Assembly (NCBI RefSeq): GCF_007747795.1
Contig: NZ_CP036275.1
Coordinates: 1,974,001-2,038,000 of the forward strand
Source of the DNA: Maioricimonas rarisocia
GTDB lineage: Bacteria > Planctomycetota > Planctomycetia > Planctomycetales > Planctomycetaceae
DNA length: 64,000 nt
Direction of reading: 5' to 3'
The translations under genes and the position numbers were made by a program. The notes under the pieces were generated by a model that was given only the letters and a program-made list of their open reading frames with translations, did no database searches and had not been told where the DNA came from. Position 1 is the stretch's first letter; each line of letters begins with the position of its first letter. Of the stretch, positions 28,247-40,040 are shown piece after piece.

Positions 28247-29182
28247 TTAAGACGCTGCAAGATCTGTGCAGTGCAGAATCGCGTCCCGCTGCCCAGTTTC
28301 CGCGTTTTTCCACCATTTGAGAAACTCAGCGTGCCTGCTGGCGAGAGACTGCTGCTCACTTTCAATGAGCCGCTCGAGCGCCTGCTCCGCTGCCGGCCCG
28401 TCACACCGCTTCCGGACGCTCTCGAGTAACAGGATCGCGGTGTGGTGATCGTTGATCGTGCCGACCGCTTCCTGCAGTTGCTTGAGCGATCCGATCACGG
28501 AATTGTACCTCTTGCGGGGAATCTGCTCCCTGAGAATCTCCAGGGCGTAGCGGACCCGCTTGCCGCAGATGCGGAACCGGTGCAGGTTGTCGATCTTCGC
28601 GAGGTTGCTGGCACTCGCCCGGGCAAACTCCGCCGTGAGCGGACGCAGGAGACGGAGTGGACGGAGCGGCTGGCCGCCGGTGTCGTCATCGAGCGACCGG
28701 GTGAGTCGCTTCGCGAGGCGGCGATACCGTTTGTCGAGCAGCCGCGTCAGCTTGCGGAGGAGACGTCGGCTGCTCCGTTTGCGGAGTCGTCGCAGTTCGG
28801 TGATGACGGCGGCTTCCCCCGCGTCGGAAGATGCGTTGGCGGGCGCCAGGCGCAGCAGCAGAACATCCAGGTTGCGGACGTCGCCAGCGGCGCGGCGGAC
28901 GGCTCGCAAACGTTTGCGCATTCGCCGGACGGCTTTGGAGGGTAGCGAGGAGGCAAAGAGCCGCAACGCGGCATCGGCACGTCGCGTGGCGATACGCAGC
29001 TGATGAACGTGCCCGTCGTCAGACGGATCCCGTCTGAGCTCCCGGGCGACGACGCGGCACTGTTTGAGCCGTCGTTTGAGCGTCGTCCTTATGAAAGACG
29101 TGCCGCTGTCGACGGCGCCGGTGACACGCAGGTTGTGAGCACGAGGTCTGGCCAGTGCGACTCTCCCGGGATGCGTGCGCAT
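28247..29182 (-). CDS. CHAD domain protein
   Basis: 311 aa, strongly basic and helical. It has the CHAD hallmarks: VHQLRIATRRADAALRLF near residue 60, NLDVLLLRL about residue 103, and LHRFRICGKRVRYALEI in the second half, with repeated Lys/Arg-rich helices. CHAD domains bind inorganic polyphosphate through these basic residues. No CYTH (triphosphate hydrolase) domain is fused. No ppk or ppx gene is near. It may localise to polyphosphate granules, but this is inference. Confidence 0.88.
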   Translation of the reverse strand: MRTHPGRVALARPRAHNLRVTGAVDSGTSFIRTTLKRRLKQCRVVARELRRDPSDDGHVHQLRIATRRADAALRLFASSLPSKAVRRMRKRLRAVRRAAGDVRNLDVLLLRLAPANASSDAGEAAVITELRRLRKRSSRRLLRKLTRLLDKRYRRLAKRLTRSLDDDTGGQPLRPLRLLRPLTAEFARASASNLAKIDNLHRFRICGKRVRYALEILREQIPRKRYNSVIGSLKQLQEAVGTINDHHTAILLLESVRKRCDGPAAEQALERLIESEQQSLASRHAEFLKWWKNAETGQRDAILHCTDLAAS

Positions 29183-29225
29183 CGGGCAGCCGGCCGGTGA
29201 TCACGACCTGAGTCTACCGGGACAG

Positions 29226-29483
29226 CTACCCGATCATGGCGGAGAAACTCGCCATTTTCTCGGCCTCGATGACGAACCGGCGACCGGTGGCCAGTTCGAT
29301 GAGTCCGAGTAGTGAGGCGGTCGGGTCGTCGGCCCGCATCAACGGCTCTCGCGAGACCGCCCGCTGAAGGAACTCCTCCGGTTCGACAAATTCACAGTCC
29401 GAACAGTTCCGTAACTCGTTTCGACGTGACTCCAAATCTCTCATCCTGTCAACGTCCTGTCGGAAATCCTGTCCAATCGTCAT
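29226..29483 (-). CDS. Small hypothetical protein, 85 aa
   Basis: ATG at 29483 is preferred over a GTG at 29528. The acidic product contains RNCSDCEFVEPEEFLQRA and ends ATGRRFVIEAEKMASFSAMIG. No domain recognised. The ribosome binding site is weak. It lies 43 bp upstream of the CHAD gene on the same strand. Confidence 0.45.
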   Translation of the reverse strand: MTIGQDFRQDVDRMRDLESRRNELRNCSDCEFVEPEEFLQRAVSREPLMRADDPTASLLGLIELATGRRFVIEAEKMASFSAMIG

Positions 29484-29748
29484 GCGTCCAGGCCTGCGAT
29501 TGCGATCATCCGGACAGGCAGTTCCCACCGCCTACTGTCGCGCCGTCCTGTTCGACATTCTGCACTCACGTCGACGTTGCTGCCGACGTCTGTAAAATAT
29601 CGCGTGACCCGACGCTGAGGCAACTTCCCGCCTGCGGATTCCTTTACAAATTCTTCGCATGCGAACGATCAGCCGGAACAGTGGGAGCCACTCCGTCTGA
29701 TATCGAACGCATCAGCACTGCCCATGGAAATGCCGCTGGCTCCGGTGG

Positions 29749-30441
29749 TTACTGTGCATTGGGGAGGGCGGCTTCGGCTCCGGTTCCAAGGTCCGTCAGC
29801 CTGCCGTGGACCTTCACATTTGCGTTCTCCAATGCGATGTCGAACCGGAATCCGGCCAGCTGCAGCGGGACAGACTCGTGAAGCAGCAGGGTCTGCTTGA
29901 CCGTTGCCTGCTGATTGAGGAGCTGCGTGGTGCGGCGGATGGTCACGACCCGGCAGTCGAGTGTTCCCCGCTGCCAGGCGACCGCTTCTTTCTCCTCGTG
30001 CTCCTCGACACCCTCGGTGAGCCGGCCGGGAAACAGGAGCTGCAGGCCCTGCAGGTCTGCCTGTTCGACGCGGACCGGCTGCTGCTGATTGCGACGCAAC
30101 ACCCACGCTTTGCGGATATCGTCCACGCCGAACGGTCCCTCGCGAAGTCGGCTGACCGGCACGAGGATCTTGAAGATTTCCAGACGCGTTCCGCTGTTGG
30201 TATCGGTCGATTCGATCTCAATCCACACCGCCTCTTCACCACTGTCGTAAGTCTGGTCGACGCAGCGGATGGTCACTTCGATCGGGATCTCGTCGTCGGC
30301 GGCCTCCACCGTGGCGTGGTAACTGGCCCATGCGCCGACTTCGATCGACTGGTCGATCTCGAGTGGCGCGTCCGCGGCATGAGCGGGGGCGAGACCGACG
30401 AGGAAAAGAGGGATCACGGCAGTCAGGGCGAGGCAGCGCAT
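29749..30441 (-). CDS. Exported protein of unknown function, 230 aa
   Basis: ATG at 30441 with AGGAGA upstream. A clear signal peptide (MRCLALTAVIPLFLVGLA ... AHA) precedes a beta-rich region starting IDQSIEVGAWASYHATVE. No catalytic motif or known family is recognised. Strand-loop patterns (VTIRRTTQLL, VKQTLLLHESVPLQLAGF) suggest a lipocalin- or jelly-roll-like fold, at low confidence. Divergent from aconitase with a 195-bp gap. Confidence 0.7.
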   Translation of the reverse strand: MRCLALTAVIPLFLVGLAPAHAADAPLEIDQSIEVGAWASYHATVEAADDEIPIEVTIRCVDQTYDSGEEAVWIEIESTDTNSGTRLEIFKILVPVSRLREGPFGVDDIRKAWVLRRNQQQPVRVEQADLQGLQLLFPGRLTEGVEEHEEKEAVAWQRGTLDCRVVTIRRTTQLLNQQATVKQTLLLHESVPLQLAGFRFDIALENANVKVHGRLTDLGTGAEAALPNAQ

Positions 30442-30636
30442 GCGGAGTCTCCTGCGGGGAGCGGAGGCGTCGAGAACGTCGCGACCAGTTGATTCAGTGT
30501 ACACACCAGCAACTTCTCTCACACGCGGGCGTCTGCTAGCATCGACGAGGACGCGAATCAGACCGGGTGAAGTTACGCGCCGGCGTCGGCCGCACGGGAA
30601 ATGGCCGATGTCCGATCAGAGTTTCCTTGAGAAGTC

Positions 30637-33417
<2,781 letters not shown>

Positions 33418-33438
33418 TCTTTCGGCTCTTGGGGCCGC

Positions 33439-35004
33439 TCAGAAGATGATGAACGTGGAGACGAAGACTCCTTCCCGCACAAGCGGGAGGGAGTCTGACC
33501 ACGTTTTGAGACCGCGCACGTCCAGGAACGTCCGTTCGGTCAGCTTGCGCTGGTATCGCAGTCCGATTCCCCAGACGGTCTCTCCGTCCGGCTGCTCGAC
33601 GGCAATCTCGGGGATCAGCGACTCGTCCTGGTGATGGCGGAACAGTTGCACGCCGGCTGCGAGTCCGTAGGTATCGTCAGCAGGTCGGCCGGCGGCAATC
33701 TGCAGCAGCGGATTGAGGGCGAACAGGTTCCGCAGGCGGTCGAAGTTGCCTCCGGAGATCGGCGTCCACCCGCTGGTGGCGTGAAAGAGATTCAGGTAGC
33801 TGACAGCCAGTTCGACGCCGGTGGCATGCTGGATCCACTCGGGCGGCAACCGCGTCAGGTTCGATTCGAGGACGTACAACTGGCCGTCGCCCGTTCCTGC
33901 GGCGTCGCCGTCCTTGAACATCACCCGCCCTGCCAGGGTGAGAGTGCCGAAGAACTGCGTGACGCTCAGTGCTGCATAGTCGGCATCACGATCGGATGAC
34001 TGGTCGGACCAGACGCGTCCGTACGTTGCTTCGATGAAGGCATGCCGGTAGTCGCCGGTGACATGGAGCAACAGCAGGTCGGCATCGCCGCTGGCTGTGT
34101 CGACATCGTCGAGCGCGTAGAGCAGCTGGACGTTCAGGTTGCTCAGCGGCGTCGACGTGATGGTGTTTTTGCCAATCGCGATGCCGGTCACTTCGTCGTT
34201 CATCAGCAGCGCGTTGTGCAGCAGGAAGGGAAACCGGCCGAGCGTGACGTTCACGTCCAGCTGATGGGCGGGATCGTGCAGCCAGCCGCGGAAGATGCTG
34301 CCGAGCTCACCCTCGAACCACCAGCGTTGAGGAACGCCGGTGCTGTTGTCCTGATAGCCTTCCGGATCGCTGAGCTGCCAGAAGGAGCCGCCGGTGTTCT
34401 CGCGGCCGAGCGGACGGAACTGCACGTGGAACCGTTCGGTGCCGGTGAGCGACAGGTCGAGATCGACGAAGAGCTGATGACCGATGCCGTCGCGTCGCTG
34501 GCCCCCTTCTTCGTAGACGGCGCCGAACAGTTCGTACGAACCGTACCCGACGAGTCGCGGTTCCCACATCGGACCAAACGCTCCGAACCACTTGTGGTGC
34601 GGATGCCATTCGATCAGGTGTGAGCCGAGGTAGTCGTACGGCAGCGAGAGAGGCCGCGGTTCCTGCCACCAGGGGGGCAGGCGTGGCGGTGGCGGATGAT
34701 CCGCTTCCGGTGTCGGGATGTGTTCGAATCGGTCGATCGGCTCGTAGAGGTGTGATCCGCCGTGCCAGAGCAGTTCTTCTTCCAGCGACGGCAGGACAAT
34801 CTGCGGCTCGTATTCGACGTAGCCGGGGTCGACCGACGTGGCGGTCGTATCGGAGCCGTCGGGATTCCACTCGTCGAACTGCACCTGTCCCGGGGGCAGC
34901 AATGCAGGCGTCGCAGTTTCGTCGTCATCGGCGGCGCGCAGCGGAAGTGTTCCCGGCCCGGCGAGCCAGAGCAGCAGAATCAGGCGAGTTGAGAACGACT
35001 CCAT
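33439..35004 (-). CDS. Outer-membrane beta-barrel-like protein next to a hexahaem cytochrome
   Basis: 521 aa from an ATG at 35004. Signal peptide (LILLLWLAGPGTLPLRA), then a Pro/Glu/His-rich N-terminal segment of about 120 residues (PPPPRLPPWW), then alternating hydrophobic strands (LFVDLDLSLTG, FHVQFRPLGR, LTLAGRVMFKD, GVELAVSYLNLF) and a last residue Phe (STFIIF), the C-terminal signature of Bam-inserted porins. A specific family is not recognised; the strand pattern recalls alginate-export or phosphate-selective porins. It starts 58 bp after the cytochrome gene in the same direction, so the two are probably cotranscribed. Confidence 0.7.
   Translation of the reverse strand: MESFSTRLILLLWLAGPGTLPLRAADDDETATPALLPPGQVQFDEWNPDGSDTTATSVDPGYVEYEPQIVLPSLEEELLWHGGSHLYEPIDRFEHIPTPEADHPPPPRLPPWWQEPRPLSLPYDYLGSHLIEWHPHHKWFGAFGPMWEPRLVGYGSYELFGAVYEEGGQRRDGIGHQLFVDLDLSLTGTERFHVQFRPLGRENTGGSFWQLSDPEGYQDNSTGVPQRWWFEGELGSIFRGWLHDPAHQLDVNVTLGRFPFLLHNALLMNDEVTGIAIGKNTITSTPLSNLNVQLLYALDDVDTASGDADLLLLHVTGDYRHAFIEATYGRVWSDQSSDRDADYAALSVTQFFGTLTLAGRVMFKDGDAAGTGDGQLYVLESNLTRLPPEWIQHATGVELAVSYLNLFHATSGWTPISGGNFDRLRNLFALNPLLQIAAGRPADDTYGLAAGVQLFRHHQDESLIPEIAVEQPDGETVWGIGLRYQRKLTERTFLDVRGLKTWSDSLPLVREGVFVSTFIIF
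33464..33497. repeat. Long hairpin inside the 3' end of the barrel-protein gene
   Basis: AGACTCCTTCCCGC, loop ACAA, GCGGGAGGGAGTCT: a nearly perfect 14-bp stem within coding sequence, 47 bp after the convergent aconitase stop. No T-run follows directly. Confidence 0.6.
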
Positions 35005-35062
35005 CGAAGTCTGTTTCTCGCGACGGGACAACGGGACGCCCGCGAGGCAGGCTTTCCAGCAG

Positions 35063-37030
35063 CTACTTCACCTCCACATGGCCCGCGTATTCATCGATGA
35101 CGACCGTTTCCAGCAGGTGTTTCAGGTGGGGGATCCCAATCTTGTCGAACAGCGCCGGCGGCAGGTTGCGGAAGTTCAGACGGACTCGGATCGTGTAGCG
35201 GCCCGGTCCGCAGTTCATGCGAGCGTGATAGGTCCGGCCGGCGGTCTGCAGCGGCGGCAGGCTGCTCTTGGCGACCCGGAAGATCGGCGGACGCCCGAAG
35301 GATTGTGCCGGCGTAGTGGGCGGACGAATGACGTTCAGCGGTGCGAGGTGCCGGTTGACGGGGATGATGACCGTCCGCTCCGTTCCCTGGGCCGTGAGTG
35401 AGACGAACTTGCTCTGAAAGTTCAGTAGCCGATGGTCGGCGTGCAGGTGGCCCGCTTCGACTTCGTGGCTGTGCTCGTCGAGCAGGTCGCCGTTTCTGTC
35501 GAGTCCGCCGGAGATGATCTCCAGCCGTCCCAGTGGATCGATAATCGCCAGCTCGACCCAGACCTGTCGTTCGGCGGTGAATCCTGTCGGCAGGTTATGG
35601 CCGGCGAACAGGCTTTCGACGTCGACACGAATGCGGATGCGGTCGCCGGTCGAAGCACAGTCGGGGTGGTCGACATGCAGGCGGGCGGCGTTGCGGAGCA
35701 GTTCGTACCGCTTGAAGCGGGCCCGTTCGAGCTGCGATCGATTCCGGATGCGGAGCCGCGTGAGTGTCTCGCGCTGGTGCGGCGACAACCGGGCGGTGTC
35801 GCGGTAATCCTGCTCGTACATCCAGTCGAGCTTGTGGGGGAACTCGGTGTCGGGCAGCAGCGAATAATCGGGGCCGGCGAAGGTGTGGTCGGAAAGCGGC
35901 CGGTCGGGCAGCGATGCGGGATCGATGCCGGGGACGACTGCGGCCTTTCCCCACGGGCGCTGCAGGCGGGCGATCGGGACTCCCTGAATCGGTCCCATGT
36001 GACAGTGCTGGCAGGTGTGACCCTCTTTGGCGGCAGGACTGTTCTGCCATTCGCTGAAGGCTTCTTCGAGTCGGACGCCCTGCGGACTCGTCACGTCGTG
36101 GCAGCTGCCGCAGAATTCCGACTTGAGCAGGTATTCATTTCCTCCGGCGGCGTGACCTCCCGGAACCGGGACGGGATCAACGAAGGGGCCGTAGAGGCAC
36201 CCCTGGTCGACCTGTCCGGGGGTGACCGGAATGCGTCCGCTGGACTTGTAGTACGGTTGGGCCATGCGATGGCAGACGACGCAGGTGATCCCCTCCATGG
36301 AGAGGCGTGAGCGACAGACGTTTCGTGTCGAGCCGGTCTCTCCCAGCGAGACGCCGATGGGTGTATGGCACCGCGTACAGAACGTGCCGATCGTCCCGCC
36401 GGTCCGCTCGATCATCGTGAGCGTGAACGCCTCGAAGACCGGGCTGTGCTGGGCGTAGGCATGCATCGACCGCGACCACTGCTCGTACTGCCGCGGATGA
36501 CAGGCCGCACATTCCTTCGCCGAGGGAAAGTGTATTTCGAGCAGCGGCTCGCAACCGGCAACGGGTGGGCGTCGATACTGTCGGGCTCCGTTGCGGATCC
36601 AGCGTTCGAACGCTTCGAGTTGCCCGGCGGAAAGCCACTCCATCCTGTCGGGTGGCATGCTTGGCATGTCCGGATGCGGACTGTCGGGCGTCGATGCGTG
36701 GTTCCAGAGGACCTGTTCGAAGAGCAGCGACTCTTCGGGGGAGCCGGGAATGACGACCGGCATGTCGCCGTCCGGACCGCCTCCCAGCAACGCGGCATAC
36801 GAAGTGAGGTCGTGGCGTTCTGTGCCCGGCCGATGGCATCCGCGGCACTTCTGGCGCAGCGTCCACCAGACTTCGATCCAGTCCGGGTCGAACGCATGGT
36901 GTTCGTTACGGACGATCGGCGGTGTTGCCCTGGCCGGCGAGGATGCCGTTCCATGAGCCACAGCAAGCACGAGCGCAACTGTCAGCGCGACCGCGCAGGG
37001 TGGCCCCCCTACACTTCCGTGTCTGTTCAT
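35063..37030 (-). CDS. Periplasmic hexahaem c-type cytochrome (PSCyt1-like start)
   Basis: 655 aa from an ATG at 37030; the ribosome binding site is weak and the frame is open further upstream. A signal peptide (CAVALTVALVLAVAHG) precedes six CXXCH haem-binding sites in order: CRGCH (residues 62-66), CAACH, CTRCH, CVVCH, CGSCH, CQHCH. The first lies in a planctomycete PSCyt1-type domain (VVIPGSPEESLLFEQV, MPPDR, ERWIRNGA). The others form a tetrahaem-like middle domain of the cytochrome c554/NrfB style with extra His ligands. The C-terminal ~250 residues are haem-free and beta-rich. It probably moves electrons in the periplasm or at the cell surface; partner may be the downstream barrel. Confidence 0.85.
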   Translation of the reverse strand: MNRHGSVGGPPCAVALTVALVLAVAHGTASSPARATPPIVRNEHHAFDPDWIEVWWTLRQKCRGCHRPGTERHDLTSYAALLGGGPDGDMPVVIPGSPEESLLFEQVLWNHASTPDSPHPDMPSMPPDRMEWLSAGQLEAFERWIRNGARQYRRPPVAGCEPLLEIHFPSAKECAACHPRQYEQWSRSMHAYAQHSPVFEAFTLTMIERTGGTIGTFCTRCHTPIGVSLGETGSTRNVCRSRLSMEGITCVVCHRMAQPYYKSSGRIPVTPGQVDQGCLYGPFVDPVPVPGGHAAGGNEYLLKSEFCGSCHDVTSPQGVRLEEAFSEWQNSPAAKEGHTCQHCHMGPIQGVPIARLQRPWGKAAVVPGIDPASLPDRPLSDHTFAGPDYSLLPDTEFPHKLDWMYEQDYRDTARLSPHQRETLTRLRIRNRSQLERARFKRYELLRNAARLHVDHPDCASTGDRIRIRVDVESLFAGHNLPTGFTAERQVWVELAIIDPLGRLEIISGGLDRNGDLLDEHSHEVEAGHLHADHRLLNFQSKFVSLTAQGTERTVIIPVNRHLAPLNVIRPPTTPAQSFGRPPIFRVAKSSLPPLQTAGRTYHARMNCGPGRYTIRVRLNFRNLPPALFDKIGIPHLKHLLETVVIDEYAGHVEVK

Positions 37031-37248
37031 GCCGATTGCCCTGCCACATCGGAATTTCCGCGACGCATCACAGGCAGGCGCAGACCCATCCCCGTCCTGG
37101 GTCCCCCTGAAGGATATGTATCGGCCGTGCGTTCGAGGCAAGTTGAAGAATCTGTGAGGGGCGGGACGGCAACGGCGTGGCACGTCTTCGGGACGTTCCC
37201 TAACCTGCAACACGTGATACCCTTGTGTCGTCTGAGCCGAGTTGCTGC

Positions 37249-39150
37249 ATGTCGCCTGCCGATTCGAATTCGTCTGCTGATTCCCGCCGTCCGGCTACCT
37301 GTCGAATTTCCGAATTGCGGCAGCTTGTGATTTACGGCGTTGTGCTGGCGGGAGTCCTGTTCTTCGAAGTGATGCGATGGCTCGACCCGGAGCGACGAGC
37401 CGATGCGCTGGCGGGCTGGTTCTTCGGTCGGGATGCGGACTTCGGTCCGTGGCTGATTCTGCTGCTGCTCGCTCCGATCGTCTGGAATCTTCGCTGGAGA
37501 GTTCCCGGTCGAACGTTGCTGCCGGTCGTCCGCGGCTGGATGACGGAGCCGCACGGAGAGGCGAATGCGTCACGATGGGCCACCGGACTGCGGGCTGCGG
37601 GGCTGACTGTTCTGGTGGCCGTGGTGGCGTTCGCCAGCAGCCGGGCGGTCGACGCGGCGTTCGGCGATCTGCCTCCAGCCTATCACGACGAGTTCAGTTA
37701 CCTGTTCCAGGCGAAGACGTTCCTGGCGGGACGCGTGTCGTATCCGAGTTTCGAGCCGCGACCGGAACTGTTCGACCAGGTGCACGTCCTTAATGAGGGG
37801 CGATTCGCCAGCCGGTACTTTCCCGGTGTGGGGCTGTGGATAGCGCCGTTTCTGGCTCTCGGTGATCCGCAGCTTGGCCACGCCATCGCGCACGCGATGA
37901 CAGCACTGCTCCTGTTCTGGATCGGGCGGGACCTTGCGGGGAACGGTGTGGGCCTCCTCGTAGGGCTGCTCTTTGCCGTATCGCCGGGCATGCTGCTGTT
38001 CAGCAATCTGCTGCTGGCACATCATCCGACTCTGGTGGGGCTGGCGTTGTTTCTGTTCGCGTTTCTGCGGATGCGACGAACGCTGCGTTTTCGCTGGGGA
38101 CTGCTGGCTGGCATCGGCCTGACGTACGCCATGTTGTGCCGACCGATGACGGCGGCCGGATTCGGATTGCCGTTCGGCCTGTGGTTCGCCTGGTGGTGGA
38201 TGCGGGGCGGCCAGGGAGAACAGCACCGACCGCTGGTTGGCCGGTCGCTGCTCGCGCTTTCGATGGCGATTCCGCTGATTGCCGGCTTTATTGGACTGTT
38301 CGCGTACAGCAAGGCGATCACGGGCAGTGCTCTGGTGACGCCGTATCAGCTCTACACCGACGTTTACACGCCGCGGCATGTCTACGGATTCAACAACGTG
38401 GAACGTGGCGAGCAGAAGCTGGGGCCGAAGGTGCTCGAGAACTATGACCGCTGGGCCGAGAACCTGACGCCCGGGCTGGCTGCGAAAAACGTTGGCGTCC
38501 GGTTGCGGGAGAGCCTGCGGTGGACGTTGGGAATCGTTCCGCTGGTCCTCGCGGCGGGAGTGCTGCTGCTGTCTGCTCGCTCGTGTGGTTCAACCGACTG
38601 GCGGCTGATTGCCGCGGCGATTCTCACGCTGCACGTCGCTCATATCCCCTACTGGTTCGAGGGGATCATGGGGTGGCACTATGTTCTCGAATCGGCCCCG
38701 TTGTGGATCCTGCTGTTTGCAGAAGCGTCGCGGCGACTGGTACGCAGCTGGCGGGACGATCGGCCCTGGATGCCGCTGTGGTGGGGGGGAGTGATCGCCA
38801 CGGCCCTCGCGCTCGATCTGCTGACCGTCACCCCGCTGTGGCCCGGCCGGTTGCCGGTGGGGATCGCCGAGGTGAGCTATCCCCGCGGCAAATACGCCCG
38901 GTTTTACGAGGGGGTCGCGACGCGCGTGGGGAACGGGCCGGCGGTTGTGTTCGTGGAAGCGGACCCGGCCGATCGTCACATGGACTACGTCGTCAACGAC
39001 CCTTCGCTGGACGGGCCGGTGCTGTACGCGCGGTACCGACCGGAAGAAATGGACCTGGACGAAGTGCGGGAGTTGTTTCCCGATCGCGAAGCGTGGCTGT
39101 ATCGAGCGGCGGGTGAGGAGCTGATCCGGTTGCCAGCATCGGGGAACTGA
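37249..39150 (+). CDS. Polytopic membrane protein, GT-C glycosyltransferase-like
   Basis: 633 aa with about ten or more membrane segments. A conserved-looking acidic loop YHDEFSYLFQAK after the second helix matches the D/E motif of GT39/ArnT-type glycosyltransferases, which use lipid-linked sugars at the outer face of the membrane. YFPGVGLWIAPFLAL and LLFSNLLLAHHPTL fit the same group. The C-terminal ~90 residues are soluble. A GTG at 37225 could start 8 codons earlier; neither site has a clear ribosome binding site. No sugar or acceptor can be named. Divergent from the cytochrome gene (218-bp gap). Confidence 0.7.
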   Translation: MSPADSNSSADSRRPATCRISELRQLVIYGVVLAGVLFFEVMRWLDPERRADALAGWFFGRDADFGPWLILLLLAPIVWNLRWRVPGRTLLPVVRGWMTEPHGEANASRWATGLRAAGLTVLVAVVAFASSRAVDAAFGDLPPAYHDEFSYLFQAKTFLAGRVSYPSFEPRPELFDQVHVLNEGRFASRYFPGVGLWIAPFLALGDPQLGHAIAHAMTALLLFWIGRDLAGNGVGLLVGLLFAVSPGMLLFSNLLLAHHPTLVGLALFLFAFLRMRRTLRFRWGLLAGIGLTYAMLCRPMTAAGFGLPFGLWFAWWWMRGGQGEQHRPLVGRSLLALSMAIPLIAGFIGLFAYSKAITGSALVTPYQLYTDVYTPRHVYGFNNVERGEQKLGPKVLENYDRWAENLTPGLAAKNVGVRLRESLRWTLGIVPLVLAAGVLLLSARSCGSTDWRLIAAAILTLHVAHIPYWFEGIMGWHYVLESAPLWILLFAEASRRLVRSWRDDRPWMPLWWGGVIATALALDLLTVTPLWPGRLPVGIAEVSYPRGKYARFYEGVATRVGNGPAVVFVEADPADRHMDYVVNDPSLDGPVLYARYRPEEMDLDEVRELFPDREAWLYRAAGEELIRLPASGN

Positions 39151-39186
39151 ATCGGGCGGCAATGCAGCGCGTGCCGGCCGGCGCAT

Positions 39187-39222
39187 GAAAAAAGGGCTCG
39201 TGCCCTCAATGGCACAGAGCCC
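39187..39222 (-). terminator. Terminator of the 39262-39753 gene
   Basis: On the minus strand GGGCTCTGTGCC-ATTGAG-GGCACGAGCCC is followed by TTTTTTC, 40 bp after the stop codon. Confidence 0.9.
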
Positions 39223-39261
39223 CGGTGTCGTCATGACGTCCCCTTAGGGGGAGCGACTGCC

Positions 39262-39753
39262 TCAGGCAGCCGGTGCGGGAGCGGCTTCCGGGCCAGGAGC
39301 AGCTTCCGGTTCCGGAGCGGCGCCCGGCTCAGCCGGCGGTTCCGGAGCGTCTTCGACCGGGGCACCCGAGCCCGCCGGAGCGGGGCTGTAGCCACCGCCG
39401 GTTCCGCAGGCACCCGAGGGGCAGCCGCCGTAATTGCTGCCGTAGCTTCCGCACGAACCGCAGGCGCTGTAGCCGCCACAGTGGCTGTAGCTGTGCCCAC
39501 CGCACTGCTGGTAGGTCGTGCCGCAGCTGCTGTAACCGCTGTGGCTGTAGCTCGGCTGGTAGCACGTCGAAACGCGGTGATGCCGCTTCGGCCGGCAGGA
39601 GCGGTAGTGGCGAGCAGAGTGGTGACCGGTGTTGCAGGTTGAGTAGCCCGCGGTGTAACAGGCCGAACGACGGTGACCGGCTTCAGCCGACGCGCTCGAA
39701 ATGGCGAGGGCAGCAACCGCCAGCAGTGCAACTTTCGCGCTGTTCGCAATCAT
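39262..39753 (-). CDS. Small secreted Ser/Tyr/Cys/His-rich low-complexity protein
   Basis: 163 aa from an ATG at 39753 with AAGGAG 10 bp upstream, an excellent site. The signal peptide is AKVALLAVAALAISSASA. The mature part is rich in Ser, Tyr, Cys, Gly and His (RRSACYTAGYSTCNTGHHS, SHCGGYSACGSCGSYGSNY) and the C-terminal third is Ala/Pro/Glu-rich (PAEPGAAPEPEAAPGPEA). This composition suggests a structural or cross-linked envelope component; metal binding is possible. No family recognised. A strong terminator follows. Confidence 0.75.
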   Translation of the reverse strand: MIANSAKVALLAVAALAISSASAEAGHRRSACYTAGYSTCNTGHHSARHYRSCRPKRHHRVSTCYQPSYSHSGYSSCGTTYQQCGGHSYSHCGGYSACGSCGSYGSNYGGCPSGACGTGGGYSPAPAGSGAPVEDAPEPPAEPGAAPEPEAAPGPEAAPAPAA

Positions 39754-40040
39754 GTTCGTGACTCCTTTTTGCATTGCATCCTGAGGCCTGGAGCGATCAA
39801 CTCACGTGCGTGAGGCAGGCGGGACGCCAGGCCGACGCATCCCGCTCCGCTGGGAGGTCCCCACTCTACTCGGAGATTGAGCAATGTGGGGGAAGTTTAA
39901 GGGTTGCACCGAGTTCACGGCCTACATTGACAACGCTGACTCGGCTTGTCAAACGATCTGGACAAGATCTCGTCAAACTGCGCATTCACCGAAAAATCCC
40001 CATCCCGGGGCTTGCCTGGAACGACAAGAGGCGCCTTTCG

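Noticed and set aside
39231-39749. Alternative frame of 172 codons in the low-complexity secreted protein gene
   Set aside because: It lacks a start signal, while the chosen frame has AAGGAG, a signal peptide and a terminator.
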